Assembly (NCBI GenBank): GCA_030544215.1
Contig: JARZZO010000003.1
Coordinates: forward strand, 46,606,045-46,670,044
DNA from: Zantedeschia hybrid cultivar
Lineage: Eukaryota > Streptophyta > Magnoliopsida > Alismatales > Araceae
Length of the DNA: 64,000 bases
Direction: 5' to 3'
Shown here: in pieces, positions 1 to 12,523 of the stretch
Layout of the letters: each line of letters opens with the position of its first letter
Numbering within the stretch: position 1 is the stretch's first letter
The notes under the pieces: model-generated
Seen by the model: the letters and a program-made list of their open reading frames with translations, nothing else
What the model was told of the DNA's origin: nothing
Databases searched by the model: none
Translations under genes and position numbers: made by a program

Positions 1-1053
1 GACTGAGAATCTTATTGCGTGTGACCCTCTAGGCCCATTTACTAGTCCGATTTTCAGCCCGTTAAGTCTAATAACTAGTTATTGACTTATTGTAATTAAT
101 TAATATCTATATATTAACTAATTACTTAACCGAATTGACATCGTATGTAAATTTGGTCGGACTTCTGATCAAGTTGGGTGCCAAGCAACACCGCATGATC
201 CCGGAAGGTAATGGGGTTCAGCAACCCACTCACGGAACTTGTCCGTCCACAGTTACCACGTGGCTATAATCCTTCGTTCGTACAATGCTCTCGAGTTAAC
301 CTAGGGTATGGTCAACCGTCAAACCCTAGATGGTCAACTCACTTGAATCAGACTCCGCTGTACAATATCCGAAAACCACTTTTCTGATATTGTTTCTGCT
401 CTGGCCAGAGACTCCTGTGGATCTACTCTAGAGAATTCTCTCTCCAGTTACCTGAGAGCGAACGATCCTTTATTGAACACACAATCACCTTCGAAGGTCT
501 TCCGCTGGACCCGATCCTTGACTATTTGAGATCCCGTGGATAGGGATTCGTAGGTCAAGGTCAAAGTCCAGAAGTCCACCGACAAGGTGTCTTTGGTGTC
601 TCAAGTCCAAGGATCAACCACGCTACTGTGACGGTGAATCAAGCCGATTGACAGTCAGGTAAATTATCATTCAGCGATTCATGTCGGATCAGTTCAGTGA
701 ACTCATTCCCTAATGAGCACCTACAGGTTTACCATTATGTCTCCACACTAGTAACTAACGAGATCAGTCACCCTCATCATATGAGCTGGAATAACCTGTA
801 CTAGTCTAACCGGATGTTTGATGTCCTTCTCAAACATCCTACGACTAGGAACAATTGAGAATATGTGTTTATAAGTCATAAGTCTCATTATTATGATCTC
901 ATCATAATCTAATGATTATTGCACATATTCATGGACTTCATTATGCGTAAATATAAATATGCCAATCTACATAATGAATTTAATGCCATTTATTAGTGAA
1001 CCAAATTGAAATAGGTGCCTTATGATTGGCTTAGAGGACACCTATATCCATCA
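1..1053 (-). mobile_element. Copia-2 LTR, partial (sense 3' part lies outside the window)
   Basis: This stretch aligns over its length with the LTR copies at 5277-6848 and 43676-45234. Shared landmarks are the block GTGTGACC-CTCTAGGCCCA near 20-35, the phrase about tRNA-length downstream ending CCGCATGATCCCGGAAGG, the TCTCGAGT block near 287, and the end CTATATCCATCA at 1042-1053, which reads TGATGG in the sense direction. The sense strand is minus. The other LTR end is beyond base 1, so a solo LTR and a full element cannot be told apart. It interrupts the T-family sequence that resumes at 1054. No gene is present. Confidence 0.8.
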
Positions 1054-1705
1054 AAACGGTGCGTGGATAAACGAGCTTCGGCTTAGCACTGAATTGCAAG
1101 AATTGGTATCTTGACTCATTAATGACAATTTAACAATATTATCCTTGAATAATTTATAGTTTATTTGATTTTATATTTTTCTTTTAGCCCAGTATACATC
1201 ATGTAGGACTTCGATATAATTGTGATAAGAATTAATTATTGATTAAATTTCAGACTATTGATCAAATAATTCTAACATGATATGAAATATTCCATTCTGA
1301 ATTGAATATCTTGATTATATTTGAGGTTCGCTTGAAGATATCCTTGGAATTTTATCCTTTCTTGGATTCTTTATCCGATATTTCTTATTTTCTTTTAAGA
1401 TCCATCATGGTTGTAGCACGTCCACATTGGCTGGTAATCGCTACCCATGATGAAACCTGCAGTGTCTATGACCTGGGGTACTTCCCAATCTGTGGAGGTT
1501 GATCGACCTTATTTTATTTCCTTGTCTATTTCATCTAGACAGGATTGATTTCATTGATATTCTTGAGTTATTTTTATTGATGATTTTGAGAAAAATTCCA
1601 ATCATGTGATGTTAAGAGCGTGTCTCATCACACCTTGGCATCACCTTTTCAGTACATTCCATTTCATTTTACTCCCTTGCAAAGACGATGCCAAGGTGAG
1701 GCAGC
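1054..1705 (+). mobile_element. T-family element (T0), 3' internal/UTR segment with polypurine tract
   Basis: This is homologous to 24640-25216 (+) and, inverted, to 28063-28720. All three share the 'gtgcg..aac..a..ttcggcttag.actgaattgcag' opening, the pyrimidine-rich middle and a CCAAGGTGAGGCAGC-type purine tract (1690-1705) directly before an LTR beginning TGTAGACACGC. It is untranslated; the short reading frames have no recognisable protein similarity. I infer it is the 3' end of a Tat-like Gypsy element because in the T2 copy the same segment lies between the LTR and an antisense gene. Confidence 0.7.
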
Positions 1706-1910
1706 TGTAGACACGCTAATTTTGACATCATTTTTGAGTAAATTTCATATCATATAATAATACCTCATAATTGTATGATATTTAATCATTAGTTAATTTT
1801 TATTAATATTTCCAGATTAATTATCTAAATAGTATCGGGTCAGACAGACATAATTTAAGTTAATTAATTAAATTGATTTTAACTCAAATTTTAATCAAAT
1901 ATGAAAAAGT

Positions 1911-2123
1911 CTAAAAGACGTCGACATGTGTAGACGCCATTTAGAGTTTATTCATATTTTGATTTTTAAAGTTTGAATTTTAATTAATTGATTAATTAGT
2001 TAAAAGACGTCTGCCAGGCACGACGCCATTTAGGTTTCCTAAGCTGTTTCTATCTTTTTTTTCGGATATTTATCCTTATCTTAATTAGTCTAAAAGACGT
2101 CTCCCATGGGCGACGCTTTTTAG
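1911..2123. promoter_or_regulatory. PAL-1 dyad array, 3 copies (T0 LTR)
   Basis: The copies are at 1911-1944, 2000-2033 and 2090-2123. Each has a left arm like CTAAAAGACGTC, exactly 10 variable bases, and a right arm like GACGCCATTTAG. The last copy ends 105 bp before the TATA box at 2228. A role as a binding site for a dimeric protein is inference from the invariant spacing. Confidence 0.75.
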
Positions 2124-2227
2124 ATAATTACAGATAATGATGAATTAATCTGTGTTTATCTGTTTGTTAGCTGGATAAACTTCAAATTCTTTTATGTTAA
2201 TCCATTAATAACCGCGGATGAAAAGCC

Positions 2228-2235
2228 TATAAATA
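2228..2235 (+). promoter_or_regulatory. TATA box of the T0 LTR
   Basis: The sequence TATAAATA lies mid-LTR downstream of the dyad array. The T1 (TATATATA at 25798) and T2 (inverted, 27577-27584) LTRs have an equivalent box in the same relative place. The transcription start would be about 30 bp downstream. Confidence 0.6.
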
Positions 2236-2981
2236 CATAACCCTTGGGTCATTGAAAGGTTAGTGATAATTCTTGAAAGATTAGTGATAATTTTGAGTGA
2301 TCCAAGAAGGCGACGACATTCTAATCGTTGAAGGATCGAGGTGCTGCTGCTACTTCTAGGAGCCTTGAAGCAAGCTACATCTCTTCTTCATCACTTCTTC
2401 GTCCTTTCAAAATCCATTCAAGAACTAAGGCTTCCCACGGACCATCCAACTCAGTTCTTAATTATTCATCATCGTATTAGTTCAAAAAATCTCATTCATC
2501 ACATCACTCCATGCAACACACATTCACTAGCATAATTTCAAACATATTTGTTTAAGGGGTTTAAAAGACTATCAAACAAGTGAGCTCTTTGTTCAAGTTG
2601 CATGATTAAAATTTCTACTGGAATAGATACTACCTCTGATTGAGTTCTTATTATTTTCTTTTATCTTTACTTGTTGCAAGTACAAAAGGAGATCAAGAGG
2701 AGAGAATCAACAAGAAAATCTGGATGATCCTCAAAGTCTGATAAGCAGCCAAAGTAAGAACAAAATCAAAAGGGCTATCTTTCTTCGGCCGGCTGAAGGA
2801 GGGGAATCAAGGACTCGAACATCTCCTAAATCCAAAACAGGTAGGCGATCAATCTTTTCTTTTGGAACTTTTTAGTTAAAAGTTTCTGGCGATCACATTC
2901 ACTTAGTTTTTATTAGGTTTATTTGTTATATAAACAACATAAATTTTCATGATAATCACATACCTAATTTGAGCACTCACA

Positions 2982-4765
2982 TCTTTGGGCCATCTGTTTT
3001 TTATAAAATTCAAGACTGGTCTAGTTCATTTTTCTCTTAAATATTTTTGTTCAATTATTAGTTTAAGTTTAATATGTTAATTCAGTTAACCCATACAAAT
3101 AAGAGGAACCCTAAGTTCAAATTGTCATTTTAGTTCATATGAAGTTTTTCAGTACAAATTGATATGAATTTATTTGATGTAGTTGATAATATTTCAGTTA
3201 GAATAAATCAACGTATGTTTTCAGTCTATTCCTTGCATATGTTGTGATTTGACACACTTGAATCTAATAATTACCTTGATTAATTTGTTACTTAAGAGTT
3301 TCATAGCTCAATGATACCATGTGATCAAGTTTCTGCTTCTGATTAGCCTTAAAACACAACTAATCGATGTACTTTATTCAGATAATCGATAGAGACTCAT
3401 TCACTTCATTGGAACCAGTATCAGTTTAGTTAACCAATTAACACCTGGTTTTACTCATTGAATTCATTTTGTTCTGTTAATTGATTAAGCTTCGTTTAGT
3501 AAGTTTAATTACACTTTAAGTAGTTAAATGTTTTGGACATCTTTCAGATAATCGATTTGTCATGTGTTCATTAATTGATTTGTTCTTAACTCTTAATTGA
3601 TTGAACCTTGTTATGTTATCTGATTAAGATATTTACTTCAGTACTTGATTATTTCTCATGTTGTAATCGATTATGACTTAATTATTATTCCTTGGGTTAA
3701 TTTATTATTCTTTCAGACTGTTATTAATTATGCTTATACTCATTAATCAATTTGTCTTAGACCTAGTTAACTTATTATTCTTTTGAACCAATAATAGACT
3801 TTCAAGTATTCATTAATCAATCTATCTGACGATCTGTTAACATGTCTAGCCTTGAAGTGTGAATCAATTATGCATTCGGTTACTATTACGATTGTTGGTA
3901 TTTCTATAATTGTTTACTTTGTATTTTGATAACTGATTAACATTTGAGCTTATAATCGATTTCTAGTGATGCTTCTAACCGATTATGAGACTTTGAACTT
4001 GGATATATTCATCTTTGGAATTGGATTACCTAACTTAAGATAATTGATTAGAATCTGACATGTTGTGATTTATCTCTAGGATAATGATCCTTTCTAGCTA
4101 GAACCAATTATGTGCTCCAATCCATTAGGAGATTGAATATCTGACTATCTGTTCATTTGAATATTTGATTATTTGACTTTTTGACCATGCTTACCTACAA
4201 TTTTTTTTGTAGATAGATATATGATTATTTTAGTCCTTTATGCATAATCATATTATTTAACAAATTCAAATATTATATGTTCAACATGGTAGGGTGTTGA
4301 AGCCTACTGAGTTGTACTCATTAAAAATGACTTATATTTTTAGACCTTGAGGGTGGAGAGACTTGAGCTAGTAAGACTTGGAGTATTTTATGCGTAATGT
4401 CCTAAACCCTATGTCCAGTCATATCCAACTTTCGACGGAATTTGGAGGCAGTACAAGTACGGAACATAGCATATAAATAATGAAAATAAGAGTCTACAAG
4501 GCAGAACAAATAGCCATCTATTGCAAATTTCAAATAATGATAAGTCAACACGATCCACAAAAGTCTTACAATAAACAATTGTTTCAACATAATCAACCTC
4601 TCTCAACTCCCAAAGATCTCACAAATACATAATGGAGTCTATTACTCCTACTCCATCAATCTACTAGAATGAAAAGAATCATCTATCACAACTAGCTTTG
4701 AATCCAAAAGCTCCAAACAATTCCTACACTTTGTGGTCAGAATCAAAGTCCAACTCTCTGGCCAC
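2982..4765. mobile_element. T-family internal remnant, AT-rich, with recurrent ATCGATTA-like motif
   Basis: No coding region can be recognised. The first bases resemble the primer-binding region after the T1 LTR. From about 3359 to 4115 the motif AATCGATTA and close variants (AATTGATTA, ACCGATTATG, ATCAATTATG) recur every 20-60 bases. The 4200-4765 part is unique in the window and unassigned. Confidence 0.4.
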
Positions 4766-5276
4766 TGTAGACATGCTAATTTTGATTTCACATTGAGTAA
4801 ATTTCATATCACATTTATGATGCCTCAAAATAGTCTGAGTTTTAATCTTTGATTAATTTTTACTATTTTTCTAAAAAATTTCTAATTCACGTCAGTCAAG
4901 GTCGACGTCCTTTATATTTCTACACAAAATTAATTTTGGCTCAAAATCCTTAATCGGATAAGTATTAAGTTGAATGACATCATCTATGGTCGACGTAATT
5001 TAGTTTCCAAATTATAGTCGATTGCTAATTTGAATCTCAATAAATTTTCTATTTATCTCACTCGCATCTTTCGAGCTCGACGTGTTTTAGAGGTTTTATG
5101 ATTATCTTGCTTTTTATCGAGATTATCTTCTTTAATTGGCCCCTCTAAAAGACGTTCAGGTAGGCTGATGCCTTTTTAAAAGGCGTCGTCAGAGGTCGAT
5201 GCATTTCAGCAGCGTGTTAATCTACATGAGAGGTTTATATTCAGCTGGAATTATCTGCGGTAATTTGTGCGCCGAG
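4766..5276 (+). mobile_element. Partial T-family LTR (5' portion)
   Basis: It begins TGTAGACATGC and aligns with the first 450 or so bases of the T1 LTR (25217 onward), including the dyads. It lacks a purine tract on its left, so this is either a 5' or solo LTR start. It is cut at 5276 by the Copia-2 LTR. Five PAL-1 dyads are visible: 4882-4915, 4970-5003, 5057-5090, 5145-5176 and 5176-5209. Confidence 0.65.
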
Positions 5277-6848
5277 TGTTGGGTTCCGGGTGGGACGTGA
5301 AGAATGCAACGAAAATAGAATTAAAATTTCCGCCCGATGTCCGCAGATCCGTTTCAGAATGAAAATCAGAAATTGAAAAACAGGTTGTGATTACATCACC
5401 TTGTGCGGATTCAAATCAGCGACCGTTTCGATTTCGTCGAGGTGATGCCGCTAGCCGCACAATCGTCTAGCCTCCAGCGGTATCCACGCGAACCTCTGCG
5501 GTGGTTCGTCCTCGATCCCTCGTCCAGATCAGCGCGCTTGCTGAAGAATTCTCACCGCTACGATGTCCGAATCATCCGGATGGGAATTCCCGACTTCCGA
5601 AAATTGTGCGCGACAGAGACGGGACAACACCTGGCGCACTGAGAGGGGCGCCCAAAGGACGAGGAGAGAGAGAGAGAGAGGGGGATGGTCAGCCTTGAGA
5701 ACTCCTAGAGCTTGGCCTGGCGTTTTTCAATCACGCGTATATATATTAAGTCAGCGTGACTTTTCATAAAAGTCCCCGAGTTAATATAATTGCCACTTAA
5801 GTACCACCGACTGAGAATCAATTTGCTCTAGGCCCATTAACCAGTCTGGTTTCAGCCCATTATGTCCAATAACTATTTATCGATTTATAATAATTTATTA
5901 ATATCTAATATTTAATTAATTATTTAACTGAATTAACATCTTATATAAATTTAGTCAGATTTCCGATCAAGTTGAGTGACAAGCAACACCGCATGATCCC
6001 AGAAGGCCATGGGGTTCAACAACCTACTCATGGAACCTGTCTGTCCACAGTTATCACATGGCTATAATCCTTTGTTTGCACAATGCTCTCGAGTTAATCT
6101 ACGGTATAGTCAGCAATTAAACACTAGATAGTCAACTCACATGAATCAGACTCTACTGTATAATATCCGAAAGCACATTTTCTGATATTGTGTCTGCTCT
6201 GGCCAGAGACTCTTGCGGATCTATTTTAGAATATTATCTCTCCAGTTATCTGAGAGCTGATCCTATATTGAACACACAATCACCTTCGAAGGTATTTCGC
6301 TAGACCCAATCTTTGACTATTAGAGATCCCGTAGATAGGGATTCGTAAGCCAAGGTCAAAGCCCAGAAGTCCACCGACAAGATGTCTTTGGTGTCTCAAG
6401 TCTAAAGATCAACCACGCCACTGTGACGATGAATCAAGTTGGTTAACAGTCAGGTAAAATTACCATTCGGCGATCATGTCGGATTAGTTTAGTGAACTCA
6501 TTCTCCAATGAGCACCTATAGGTTTACCATTGTGTCTCCACACAAGTAACTAACAAGATCAGTTATCCTTATCATATGAGCAGGAATAACCTGTACTAGT
6601 CTTACCGGATGTTTAATGTCCTTCTCAAATATCTTACGACTAAGAACAATTAAGAATATGTGTTTATAAGTCATCAGTCTCATCATTATGATCTCATCAT
6701 AATCCGATAACTATTGCACACATTCAAGTACTTCATTATGTGTAATTATAAATATGCCAATCTACATAATAAAATAAATGACATTTATTAATGAACTAGA
6801 TTATAATAGGTGCCTTATGATTGGCTTAGAGGACACTTATATCCATCA
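5277..6848 (-). mobile_element. Copia-2 3' LTR (copy D)
   Basis: It runs from TGTTGGGTTCC to ATCCATCA (sense TGATGG...AACA), 1572 bp, and matches the solo LTR at 43676-45234 block by block. To its right, after a nested insertion, the sequence resumes at 18651 with TCTCCCACTTGAA. That is the complement of a purine tract, so this is the 3' LTR of a minus-strand element whose decayed pol lies at 18651-19797. A short (GA)n run occurs at about 5664-5682. Confidence 0.8.
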
Positions 6849-6849
6849 A

Positions 6850-8596
6850 TGTAACGACCCGCCACCCTATAATCAGGGATCCGATTACTAAATGGGTACC
6901 GAATCATTAATTTAGAACCAAACCAGGATCTAAGTAAGTCTGGGAAATAAATGATAAACTAAGCTAAACATTCACATCGCATTGAATTGAAAGGAAAATG
7001 CAGAAATTAAAAGTTATTACAATGCGACTCGATACAGCAAATAATTACATACTCCAACAGAAGAGAATTAATTAAGCATACAGGCCAGAAATAAAATAAC
7101 AACTACATCGGGGCATACCCCGGAACAACAGCCGTCGGCGCTCAACATACAGCCGCACACTCCTCGCTAGGTCTGCCGGGAGTCCTCACCTGAAAACCGC
7201 AGGGATGAGTCTCAAAGACAAGACTCAGTAGGGATCCTTCGATCCCCACAGTGCACGCACACACCCACAAGTGAAGAATACAGCTGACGGTAAAGTAACA
7301 AGCACAGTAGTAATTACTATTCCTAGATCTCAATGCGAATCACATGCAATCGAAATGTATTAAACATGCATAATTCTAAACCAGACGACTAGGGAACCCA
7401 CAACCGCCGTTTCGATAGAACACGCCAACCACACAAACAACAGTGGGGAAAACATCGACCCGCAGAGACCAAGCAGAAACCCCTCGGATAGCACTCTAGC
7501 TACTCCGGCCCAACTGGCTCAGGTGGTTACTCCTCCCCTCAGCATGAGTGACACTCCGAAAGTACCACACCCACACCGGTACTAGCTGACCCCGGGGTTC
7601 ACCAGGTGACCCTCTCTCACTAGGCGTCACCCCGCCCACGCCCCCACCGGCGCTGTGCTCCACCCACACCAGCACAGGGTGATAAAGCGCTACAACTGTC
7701 ACTCCAGGTCCACAGTAACACAAAACCCGGCACAGTACGATCCGGTCACGTGAAAAGCCCGCGATCGCACGACACACAACGCAGTGCCATCCGGTCATGA
7801 AGAATCCATCATTATCGAGCGCACTAAAACATGCATTAACCAATTATCTAGCAGTATGAACACATTTTACTGGCATGAATTAGTGTAGTTCTGTCTTGAA
7901 TCGCGTCGCCCAAGGCCGACGCCATTCAAGCTCCCTGTACTGGTTCATAAAACACCGGCCTCAGAATCTGGCCTAAAAGGCATCGACACCGGTGGTCGCC
8001 TTTTGAAAAAGGCGTCAACATCCTCAGACGCCATTTAGCACAGAAATCCAGGATTTGCAGAAAACATTAATCAGGGGATTTCTGCCTAAAAAGGCGTCAT
8101 GGTTACCTGACGCTTTTACGAATCGCGTCGCCCACCCATGACGTCTTTTAGTCCCAGAATCCCTGAACTGACAGAACCTCAGTAAAGCAGTTCCTGTCTA
8201 AAAGTCGTCATGACGCCCCAACGCCCTTCAAAAAGGCGTCGTCCATGCACGACGTCTTTCAACCCCAGGAACCAGATCTGTCATGAGCCCGAGGGCTCCC
8301 CTTTTCATCCCCAAAAACCCCAAAATCACCTGAAATGGAGGAGAAAGAGAGGCAACCCAAACATCATGAATCCATATTCATAGAAATCCCCCATTTCAAC
8401 AAGAAGAGCTCCTAAACATGCTTGTTCTACCCCCAAAACCATAGATCTAAAACATGCTTCAAGAGGGAGAATCATGGTTTGAACATAGAATACTATGGGA
8501 TTCGTCACCCTACCGGTTACTTGAACTCCTCTAAGCTTCAAGCCGTCCACCTGACTCGTCCCACGCCGCCGCTGGTACCGCCGTGGTCGTCCTTAC
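6850..8596 (-). mobile_element. Tekay-type solo LTR R1, left part
   Basis: In the sense direction this ends GGTGGCGGGTCGTTACA, as do the Tekay LTRs at 50013 and 57109. Together with 18042-18650 it makes one LTR of about 2356 bp, flanked by the 5-bp duplication ATCAA (6845-6849 and 18651-18655). No internal domain is present, so it is a solo LTR left by LTR-LTR recombination. It carries seven PAL-1 dyads here (7895-8261), in three overlapping pairs plus a single. Confidence 0.9.
7895..8261. promoter_or_regulatory. PAL-1 dyad array (R1), 7 copies
   Basis: The copies are at 7895-7930, 7973-8005, 8006-8038, 8085-8117, 8118-8151, 8198-8230 and 8230-8261. The last six form three head-to-tail pairs whose centres are 31-32 bp apart. 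The 10-bp spacers differ in sequence but not in length. Confidence 0.75.
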
Positions 8597-10171
8597 TGTT
8601 AGAATTGGGTGGCCTCAAAGCCAATCATTGTACATTCTAGTTCAGATTATTAATAAAGGCAATTATTTCTTCATTTAATAGTTCTCGCAAACGACTATCG
8701 TAATGAAGGTCCATAGACAAATGTATGGGATATTGAATCATGATGAGATCGTGATAGTGAGATCAATATCCTAAGGCAATTGTCTTAAATAGTTCTCGAT
8801 CATAGGATATTTGAGTTGGACATTCAATATCCGATAAGATCGACACAAGTTATGTCTGCTCATATGATGAGGGTGAATGATCTCACATTCACTCGTGTGG
8901 TGACACTAAGACAAACAAGTGGGTGCTCATTAGAGAATGAGTTCACTGAACAGACCCAAATAAGAATTCCTGGATGGTAATTATACCTATTAGTCAACCA
9001 GGGAATTCACTTGTTGCAGTAGCACAGTTGGTCTTTTGACCTGAGTCACCAATGATACCTTGTTTGTGGACCATTGTGTCTTGATTCTCTGACTCGTGGG
9101 CTTTAACCATTAAGTCCACCATAATCGGTCTTTCAGATACAGTGGAAATCTTGCGAAGGTAATTGAGTGAACAACAAGGGATCACTCACTCTTGGTATAA
9201 GACTGGAGAGAGAATGTCCCATGGATGTGTACACAGAAATCCCTGGCCAGGGTCAAATGAAAGAGATGTCTTTCTAGATATTAACTGTGTACTGGAATCC
9301 ATCTGGATAATGCGATAGAGGGTTTGACTATAAAACCATACCCTTGCGTTATCGGGACATTGCATGAGTGAAGGATTATATCTGTGCGGTATCTGCAGAC
9401 GGAAAGGTTCAATTGAAGGGAAAAGTATCCCTTATATCTTCTGGGATCATGAGGTAGTGTTTGGTGCTGTTCATGATCAGAAGGCCAAGTGATTTGATCA
9501 TCAGATGATAATTCACTTGTTTATTAAATTAATCATTTAACATGCGATGTTTAAATGTTAATTAATAAATATTAAACTCAAGAAACAGTTCTAAGTTTAA
9601 TGGGCTTGCAACCGGACTGATATATGGGCCTAGAGGGTCACACACATAAGAGTTCTCGTCAGACGGTGAGAGATGTTAAATTTCATGCTTATCTGGGTTT
9701 TTGTGAAAAGCTGCAGGATAAACATGAAGATTTAATGGAGAATTATCCAAGGCCAAACTCTTGGATAATCATGAGGATTAACTGTTGTGCTTATCCTTAT
9801 TTCTATATAAGAAGGGCCAAGGGGAGTGGTAAAAAGGGAGTTGGACGAATTTTTACTCCCTAGATTCTCTCTCCTCTCTCTCTCTCCTTCTCGTAGTGGA
9901 TCTGTCTCTCTCCGCGCATGGTGGATCTGAGATCTGGTCGGAGCACTCAAGTCGAGGAGGAAATCGCGTCTGCTGCGGGAACTCGTGTGGATACCTATAG
10001 AGATCGTGCGCGTGCGCGATTAACGAGTCGGCATCATCCACGGGAGATTCGAAACCCCGCAAAGGTGAAGAACTGTTCTTCCTGCTTAGTTTTATTGTCC
10101 GTTTTACGACCCCAGCAACCGATACAATGGAATCATTTTTTTTTTCGCTGCGTTCTTGGCGATTCCTTACA
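8597..10171 (+). repeat. Copia-1 5' LTR
   Basis: 1575 bp, TG...CA, with start TGTTAGAATTGG and end GATTCCTTACA. It contains a TATA-like TATATAAG at about 9804 and a pyrimidine tract (9861-9892). Small indels against the 3' LTR include the CT-rich run and a short deletion near 17839. Confidence 0.93.
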
Positions 10172-10172
10172 G

Positions 10173-10184
10173 TGGTATCAGAGC
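10173..10184 (+). other. Copia-1 primer-binding site
   Basis: The 12-mer TGGTATCAGAGC, one base after the LTR, is the standard complement of the 3' end of plant initiator Met tRNA. Confidence 0.9.
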
Positions 10185-10786
10185 CAGGTTTGCTGGTTCG
10201 GTTGTAAAACGGCACCGTTTTGTGCGTTTTCTCGTTATGCGTGAAGAACCCGTATTGTACGTGTTCTTGAGTATAATCCGATTAAAAATGACAGATTAGT
10301 ATTCATATGATGATCACGATCGATTTGATTATTTTTCTGTATTTTTCGGATTTTTATTTGGGTTTTTTGGAGTTCGTCATGTGATGATGAATCGGGGTAC
10401 TTCGGCGGCTTCGTACGTGCATTCCAAGTGTTGGGATGGCGGCCCGGATGTCTAGAACTATTGGTGATAGTCACCACTTAACATTGGGCATGAAGATCGG
10501 CACCGGAGTGCCCTTGGAGGTGCTAAAAATCGAGCCCGAACTCGGGTTTCTAAACCTGAAAAATCAGATTTTTTGGGAGTTTTGGGGCTTGATTTCCTCC
10601 CCAACGCCGGTCACCGGCGGCCCTGCCGGCGCCGGGGCTCGCCGGCGGCGGCGCCGGACCCTCCTAGCCGAAGCTCCTGCACATAGTTTAGGGTTCTGCT
10701 GGAAAGAGGGGCTGGTCGAGTTGCAGGTGCAGTGGCCGGACCGCCCGGTCCCGACCCGGTCGGACCGGGCCGGGGGTCGGGCGGCG

Positions 10787-10868
10787 CCCTGGCCGAGCTA
10801 GGGTGCGGCCCTGGCCTAGCCAGGGTGCGCCCTGGCCGAGCCAGGGCTCGACCCTGGCCGAGCCAGGG
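10787..10868. repeat. Four tandem 17-bp palindromes in the Copia-1 leader
   Basis: CCCTGGCCGAGCCAGGG and close variants sit at 10787-10803, 10809-10825, 10830-10846 and 10852-10868, a 21-22 bp period. Each can fold as a 7-bp stem with a CGA-type loop. They lie in a GC-rich island (about 10600-10890) that is foreign to the AT-rich remainder of the leader. Confidence 0.8.
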
Positions 10869-12043
10869 GGCCTGGGTCCGGGCCATTGGGCCCTAATGGG
10901 CTGGGCCCATTATTATTTTTTATTAAAAAATGTTTTTAATGCCTGTTTAACCCCATTAAACCCATTTTTAGCCCATTTAAGCCAGTTTTAAAATTGTTTT
11001 AAAACAGAAAAATTATAGAAATAATTAATAATTGTTATTAATTATTTTTATGATTATTAACATGTTATTAAAGTGTTTAATAACTGTTAGTCAATTAAAG
11101 GGCTTTATAATTAATGGGTGTTAGTTAATTATTTAAAATTGTTTTAGATAATTAATTCCCTGTTAATTTAATTAGTTTAAAATTGTTTTAAACTAATTTC
11201 ATGCATAACTTGATTACACTATTACTGTTCAAATTGTTTGAATCATTATTTAGATTAACTGAATAGTTTAGTTAGTTAATTTGTCAATAATGTTTTGAAT
11301 ATTATTGATTATGCTGAAATAAATGTTATTTCGAAAACTAATTGGTATTATAATTTTATATTTATAAAATTTAATACCAAACAGCAATTATGTGATGATT
11401 GTGAAGCATGTGATGTGTTTTATGGTGGGATGATCATGGACTTAGTATTTTCATGTGATGAATGATGTGAATGGATGCGATGCTTATTTCATTTGGTAAT
11501 TTTAAATAGGACCTGCGTGTCCTCCTCTCTCTTAATCCAAGTGTACTTTCTACCTTCCTATAAGATTGTACTCCCCTTGATAAGATCAAGGTTTCTAAGT
11601 GTTTAAATGTACATTTGTGGACCTGCGAGTCCTGAATTTTGTATTTACATGTATCGGATTAAGTTTAGAGGACGGGATCTTCTGAAGACACCTCTGGAGG
11701 GAGGACTTGCATCAAATGGAACCAGTGTTGCTGTTTTCACATTAGGATCCTATTATGGATCATCGTTTGGCTCCGATGATTCCATAGTAGTTTAAGCAGT
11801 CCATGATCATCCCCATTTATCTTTTCTGAACATATGTGATATTTGTGGACTATGCTATCATATATATATATTTCTATTAAGTATATTGATATTTCAAATT
11901 GAAATACTATTGATAGCACGATTTTTACAAATCAAAAATCAAAACCCTCTTTTAAAACTTAAGTTGTAAACGTGAGATATTCAGAATAATCCACGTAACC
12001 CACCATCATTATAGATCTTAGGATAATTCTTATCTCAAACGGA

Positions 12044-12341
12044 TTTGTTGTGCTATCACAAGGTCTGTTTGATTTAGAAATTAAACTAGGTCTACGACAT
12101 GTGATGTCATTAAGATGAGTGGACAAATAGTGTAGTTTTGTTGTGCTACCACAAGGATTGCACTATGAATTCATGTCATCTAAGTAATGATGGATATACT
12201 TAACTGAATCAAATTGATTTGTTGTGCTACTACAAGGTCATTCTGATTCAGGGGTTAAATCGATCGGATATTGCAATCGTTGCAACTGTCAAGAGTTGAC
12301 TGCCTAAGGGACTTGATGTGATTTGTTGTGCTACCACAAGG
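12044..12341 (+). repeat. Four copies of a stem-loop motif in the Copia-1 leader
   Basis: The 20-mer TTTGTTGTGCTACCACAAGG recurs at 12044-12063, 12137-12156, 12218-12237 and 12322-12341 with one or two changes. TTGTG and CACAA form a stem around a CTAC-type tetraloop. The copies end about 180 bases before the gag start, where a packaging or dimerisation signal could lie (inference). Confidence 0.8.
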
Positions 12342-12523
12342 ATACATGCATGTTGCCCGAAGGATTCTGATCCCCACTAGGAGATCACCGGAATCTCCCG
12401 TTCTGTATCTTAGAGGGTAATACAGATCGCCGAAAAATAGTGGGAGCATAAATCTAGATTAAAAGTCCTAAATCTGATTTTAAGAACTATCTGCTCATTT
12501 TATATATTTCCATGTAGGTCGCT

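Larger units (their letters stand above)
1706..2981 (+). mobile_element. T0 LTR (T family, Tat-like Gypsy)
   Basis: The LTR starts TGTAGACACGC just after a purine tract and ends near CACTCACA at 2981. It is followed by a GGCC-type primer-site-like stretch that aligns with TTTTTGGCGATCACGATGG after the T1 LTR. The net length of about 1.28 kb agrees with T1 (1.27 kb), which supports both ends. It holds three PAL-1 dyads (1911-2123), a TATA box (2228-2235) and a near-perfect palindrome (2784-2797). Both a 3'-type and a 5'-type flank are present, so this LTR may be shared by two tandem copies. Confidence 0.72.

Noticed and set aside
7895..8261. CRISPR-like array (repeats with variable spacers)
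   Set aside because: Repeat units are dyads with a 10-bp internal gap and irregular outer spacing, in LTRs of a plant genome; no cas genes.
10436..10886. Overlapping GC-rich frames in the Copia-1 leader
   Set aside because: Pro/Arg/Gly-rich frames on both strands follow from composition and the palindrome repeats; they lie between primer site and gag.
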